Origin: QHWK01 sp035315685 | Lineage (GTDB): Bacteria; Acidobacteriota; Vicinamibacteria; Vicinamibacterales; CAVVIG01 | Direction: 5' to 3' | Assembly (NCBI GenBank): GCA_035315685.1 | Contig: DATFXR010000859.1 | Coordinates: forward strand, 1 to 11,460 | Length of the DNA: 11,460 nt | In this document: positions 8,067 to 11,460 of the stretch, in pieces | Position numbering within the stretch: the stretch's first letter is position 1 | Layout of the letters: each line of letters starts with the position of its first letter | Notes under the pieces: generated by a model | The model's database searches: none | What the model was told of the DNA's origin: nothing | What the model saw: the letters and a program-made list of their open reading frames with translations, nothing else | Program-made: the position numbers and the translations under genes

Positions 8067-10768
8067 CGCAGCGGATAAATCACGATCGACTGTGCCGCGT
8101 GATTGGCCGGCGCGTTGGCGACGCGATGCACGGCCACGGCGTGGTCGCGCGCGTTGTCATCGGGTTTGTAGCGCGCATGGAGGGCAGCGTGCTCGGCACT
8201 GCGCGCGTGGTCACCGAGCTCGCCGTAGATCAGGCTGAGCGCGTAGTGTGCGGTCACGTTCTCAGCGTCGATGGCGAGCGTCTTCTCGAATTGCGCGGCG
8301 GCGCGTTCGAGGACGTCGCGCCGCGCGGCAGCGTGCGCCGGACCGCGCTCGACCTTCGCGCGCTCGAACAGCGCCTGGCCGAGCTCGTTGATCACCTCGT
8401 AATCGAGGCTGAAGTCGAACCGGCGGGCGGCGCCGGCGGCCGGTCCAGCGGACAGCGCCCGCGTGAAATCGTCGATCGCCTGATCGAGGAAGCCGTTCTC
8501 CTTGTTGACGAGGCCGCTGAGCCAGGCGACGGTCCACGGCGGCGCGCCGGCGGCCGCGGCGCGGTGCAGCGCGTCGGCCGCTTCGTCGAGGCGCCCTTCC
8601 TTGTAGAAGACACGGGCGAGATTGAGCGGTCCCTCGGCGTGACCGAGCCGCTCCACTTCGGCAAAGGCGTCAGCCGCCTGCCGCAACTCGCCCTTCTCGC
8701 TCCCGGTCGTGCCTTCGAGCAGCAGGCCGATGCCGTAGTCGTTCCAGCGCTCCCACTCGTCGGCGAGCGGCGGACGCTCGGTCGGCGAGCGTCCGTCGAT
8801 CGGAAAGACGACGCGATCGGAGGCGATGGTCGTGATCGGCAGCGAAGGCGCGTGCGGTCCGAGCGCGAACGTCGTGAAGAAGCGGGTGAACTTGCGATAC
8901 TGCAGTTTCACCTCGACCTCGATCGACGCCGCCGCGTCGCGCGGAACGTCGAGCGTGTAGTGAACGACGGCGGCGGCGCTCGGCGGAATCTGATGGTCGT
9001 AGAGCGGCACGAAGATGTCCTGGACGTTGCGACGATCAACGCGCCGTCCCTCGCGGTCGAGCATGTAGACGTTGATGAAGTGCGCGTGCGGATCGACCCC
9101 GCCCGCGTCGAGTGCGCCGCTGCGGCCGAAGGCCCTGCCGCCGCTCGTTGCGACGACATCGAGCCAGAGCTCGTTGGAGTCGGCGGTGCCCTGCGTCAGC
9201 GGATGGCCGACTTTCAGCGTTCTCACCACTGTCTCGAGCAGATACGTCGCACCGGGTCGAAGCGCGGGAACGGACGGGCGGATCGGCGCGCGGAGCGCGC
9301 CGTCGATCGTGCCACCGGCCTTCACGCCGAAGATGTCGACCCGCGCGACGCCGGCGAGGAACGACTGCGACGCCTGCAGCGTCCTGTCGTCGTGGCGCAG
9401 GAACGGGAGCGCCGTGTTCGCGGCGGCAAAGCGGTGATCGTGAATGCTGAGCGCGCTCGCGCCTTCGAACATCCGCGCGCCGAAATCTGCCGACGGCGTG
9501 AGCGGCATGTGGCAGGCGGCGCACACGCCCGGCGCGGAGGGCGGGTAGTAGAAGCTGCGCGCCCCGTGTCCCGACGCCGCGCTGAGCAGGAACGGATCGT
9601 AATGGTTCTGGCCGCGGAGAAAGTCCTTGTAGTTCGTGACCTCCGCCGGAATGTGCACCTTGTGGCACGCGGAGCAGAATTCCGCGGTGCGATGAACCGG
9701 CTTCAGGTAGGTGCGCTTGTGGAACGCCGGCTTCGCCTTCACCAGCTGACGGTTGACGTATTGCAGCAGGCGGTTGGTGCTGAACGCGAACGGATACTGA
9801 AGTGGCTCCTCGATCAGATAGTCGCCGTTGCCGCGCGTCGTGTTGATCCGGGTGATGCCGTGACAGACCGTACAGGTGATGCCCGCCTGACCGGTCGGCT
9901 CGATCGGTTCCTCGAGCGATGCCGTATCGAACGTGCCGCTCAACAGCGGCACCGGATCGTGGCAGCCGGCACACCAGCGGCTGCCGCGGCTGTTGCCGTC
10001 GCGCTGCTGCACCACCTCACGCGTTTCTTTGACGCTCGCCAGGTAGAACGGGTTGTTGAACGAGCTGAAGCGATGCGCGCTGTGGAACCAGCCGTCGTAG
10101 GCGTCCGCGTGGCACGTCCGGCAGTACTCGCTCATCGTCAGCACACGCAGCGGCAGCAGGCGTCCTTCGTTGGTGCGCACGAGCGACGGCGAAAAGAACG
10201 TCTCGCCCTCCTTCGGCGTGCCGCTCGTCGGATGCGGATTCGACGCGTGGACGATGAGCAGCGCGGTTGCCGCCGCGGCCACGCCAGCGAACGAGGCGGC
10301 CGCGCGGGCCGGACGAAACCATCCGCCTTTCTCGCGATGCCACACGTAGAGCAGCGCTGCCGCGAGCGGGAGGATCGCATGGCACCAGTAGGCGACCGCG
10401 CGGACCCGCGGATCGTGAATCTCGAAGAACCCGAATCGCACGAGGACCAGGCCGGTCAGCAGGAGTGCGAGGCTGGACCCGCCGAGCGCGTAGCCGGTCC
10501 GCAGCGCCAGACGGTTGCGGCGGCGCCACGCCGCGGCGACGTGCAGTACGACGAACCCCAGAAAGGGCACGAGGATGGCGAGGCCGATCACCACGTGCGC
10601 CAGGAACATGTACTGGTAGAAGTAATTCTGGAATGCGCGGCCGGTCGCCCATTCGACGGAGGTGATCGCAACCAGGTAGATCGAGTTCGCGAAGAGAAGC
10701 GCGGCGCCGCCGAGCACGACGGCGAGCAGCCGCCGCAGCCGCGGACCAACCGCACGCCCTGTGGTCAT
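8063..10768 (-). CDS. Fusion protein: cytochrome-b-like membrane domain, pentaheme cytochrome c domain and TPR region
   Basis: This 901-residue protein starts at the ATG at 10768, which overlaps the upstream stop by 4 bp (ATGA). The same frame runs on to an ATG at 10924, but that extension overlaps the upstream coding region and looks unlike a signal. Five hydrophobic helices lie at about 12-34, 52-80, 91-114, 123-143 and 156-175, and basic loops place the C-terminal part in the periplasm. Helices 2 and 4 each carry two histidines (58, 76; 130, 144), placed to ligate two b hemes. Five CXXCH heme-c sites follow: CRTCH 216, CAGCH 266, CTVCH 299, CSACH 365 and CAACH 416. The WFHSAH pattern after the first site resembles cytochrome c554-type domains. 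Residues about 470-660 are beta-rich and include VGHPLTQGTADSNELW, as in other multiheme cytochromes. Residues about 690-870 are TPR-like. A role in electron transfer between the membrane quinone pool and periplasm is inferred; substrate and direction are unknown. Confidence 0.9.
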
Positions 10769-11460
10769 TGCCCCGACTCGTAGCGCGTGGTGTAGCGGCG
10801 CTGGAGATCGGCGGCTGCCGGCGCTCGCGTGCCGGGCAGCGGTTCGACGGTGTCGCCGTTCGTCGTGTAGAGGTCCATGTCCTTGCACCAGCCGCGCGCG
10901 TCCAGCACGAACCGGCGCGTCCATCCGCGCGGCAGTGGCGGCAGCGTCGCGGAGAACGTCAGGTGGACTTCTTCACCTGGGCCGACGATCGCAATCGCGC
11001 CGTCAGTCGCCGCGACCAGGTCGGTGACGCTGCCGATGGCAGTGTAGCTGCCGCGTTGATGGCGCGCGTCCCACAGCGGCACGCGCCGATCGTAGTCGTA
11101 GCTCGGCCGTCGCTGCGCGTGCAACTCCCGCCGGGCGAAGCCGGTCCGGGCGAGCGACGCAGACCTCAGGGGCAGCACGGTTTCGGATACGAGCGGCGCA
11201 GGTGCGGCGTAGCCGACCGCGAGACGGTCCCAGTAGATCTCCTGCGTGGTGCTCAGCCGCAGCGCCTTCGTGCCGCGGGGCAGGCGGCCGAGCGGCACGG
11301 ACATCCGCCTCGGCATGCCGGCAGGATACCCGAACTCGCGCCTGACGATCTGCCAGCGCCCATCACGACCGCGCGCCTCGATGGTCGGCGCGCGATACTC
11401 GGCGTGCGCCTGCCACGCGGCGAACAGCGTCTGCGCGTACGGATATTCGATCCATCCGTC
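10765..11460 (-). CDS. C-terminal part of a large exported protein, probably FG-GAP/CRTAC1-type (N-terminus outside window)
   Basis: The minus frame is open from the right edge to a TGA at 10765-10767, giving the last 231 residues of a longer protein. It begins DGWIEYPYAQTLF and continues through IEARGRDGRWQIVRREFG, EIYWDRLAV, SVTDLVAATD and GWCKDMDLYTTNGDTVEPLPG. I recognise this order of phrases from the C-terminal region of long bacterial FG-GAP/TPR proteins of the CRTAC1 group, but no FG-GAP motif lies inside the window, so the assignment is by recall and context. The early part resembles a beta-sandwich, possibly carbohydrate-binding-like. The usual ATG-initiated reading from 11316 is only an internal methionine, because coding-quality sequence continues upstream to the edge. 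The gene overlaps the cytochrome gene by 4 bp and is probably cotranscribed with it. Confidence 0.7.
   Translation of the reverse strand, partial: DGWIEYPYAQTLFAAWQAHAEYRAPTIEARGRDGRWQIVRREFGYPAGMPRRMSVPLGRLPRGTKALRLSTTQEIYWDRLAVGYAAPAPLVSETVLPLRSASLARTGFARRELHAQRRPSYDYDRRVPLWDARHQRGSYTAIGSVTDLVAATDGAIAIVGPGEEVHLTFSATLPPLPRGWTRRFVLDARGWCKDMDLYTTNGDTVEPLPGTRAPAAADLQRRYTTRYESGQ

Noticed and set aside
8099..10783. 894-codon open frame on the plus strand opposite the cytochrome gene
   Set aside because: Its product is a low-complexity Arg/Val/Glu/Ala sequence without recognisable domains, and it mirrors the minus gene carrying five CXXCH sites and TPRs. Long antisense frames are expected in GC-rich coding DNA.
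10769..10924. 52-codon N-terminal extension of the cytochrome protein
   Set aside because: It overlaps the end of the upstream gene in another frame and encodes an Arg/His-rich stretch. The ATG at 10768 gives an ATGA junction and a normal basic-then-hydrophobic N-terminus.

Overview
The window is about two-thirds G+C. All six supported genes lie on the minus strand and read from right to left. The best guess for the source is a soil or sediment Acidobacteriota, perhaps class Vicinamibacteria. This rests on three things: an Oar-type TonB-dependent receptor with an N-terminal carboxypeptidase-regulatory-like domain, several CRTAC1-type FG-GAP/ASPIC-UnbV proteins, and large TPR proteins. The assignment is from family knowledge, since no phylogenetic marker is present.

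In order of transcription the layout is as follows. (1) 11460-10765 is the C-terminal end of a large secreted protein, probably of the FG-GAP/CRTAC1 type, cut by the window edge. (2) 10768-8063 is a 901-residue protein joining a five-helix cytochrome-b-like membrane domain, a pentaheme c-type cytochrome domain, a beta-rich domain and a C-terminal TPR region. (3) 8066-6285 is a membrane-anchored CRTAC1 protein with seven calcium-type FG-GAP motifs. (4) A 171-bp gap with an AT-rich palindromic island precedes 6113-3213, a 966-residue TonB-dependent outer-membrane receptor with a strong ribosome-binding site. (5) A 97-bp gap is largely filled by a 23-bp-arm inverted repeat and precedes 3116-1623, a 497-residue membrane-anchored TPR protein. 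(6) 1626-1 is a second complete-start CRTAC1 protein, a likely lipoprotein, whose last few residues are lost at the left edge.

Three junctions (10765-10768, 8063-8066, 1623-1626) are identical 4-bp ATGA stop/start overlaps. The genes therefore form two tightly coupled blocks separated by the receptor: FG-GAP C-terminus/cytochrome/CRTAC1, and TPR/CRTAC1. Every product is predicted to be exported or membrane-bound. A reasonable inference is a cell-envelope system that pairs an outer-membrane import receptor with periplasmic redox and calcium-dependent beta-propeller proteins. The substrate cannot be read from the sequence, and no cytoplasmic enzyme, regulator, RNA gene, mobile element or CRISPR array was seen. 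The most noteworthy items are the b/c-cytochrome-TPR fusion protein, the inverted repeat whose base abuts the start codon of the TPR gene, and the duplicated CRTAC1 modules around one receptor.
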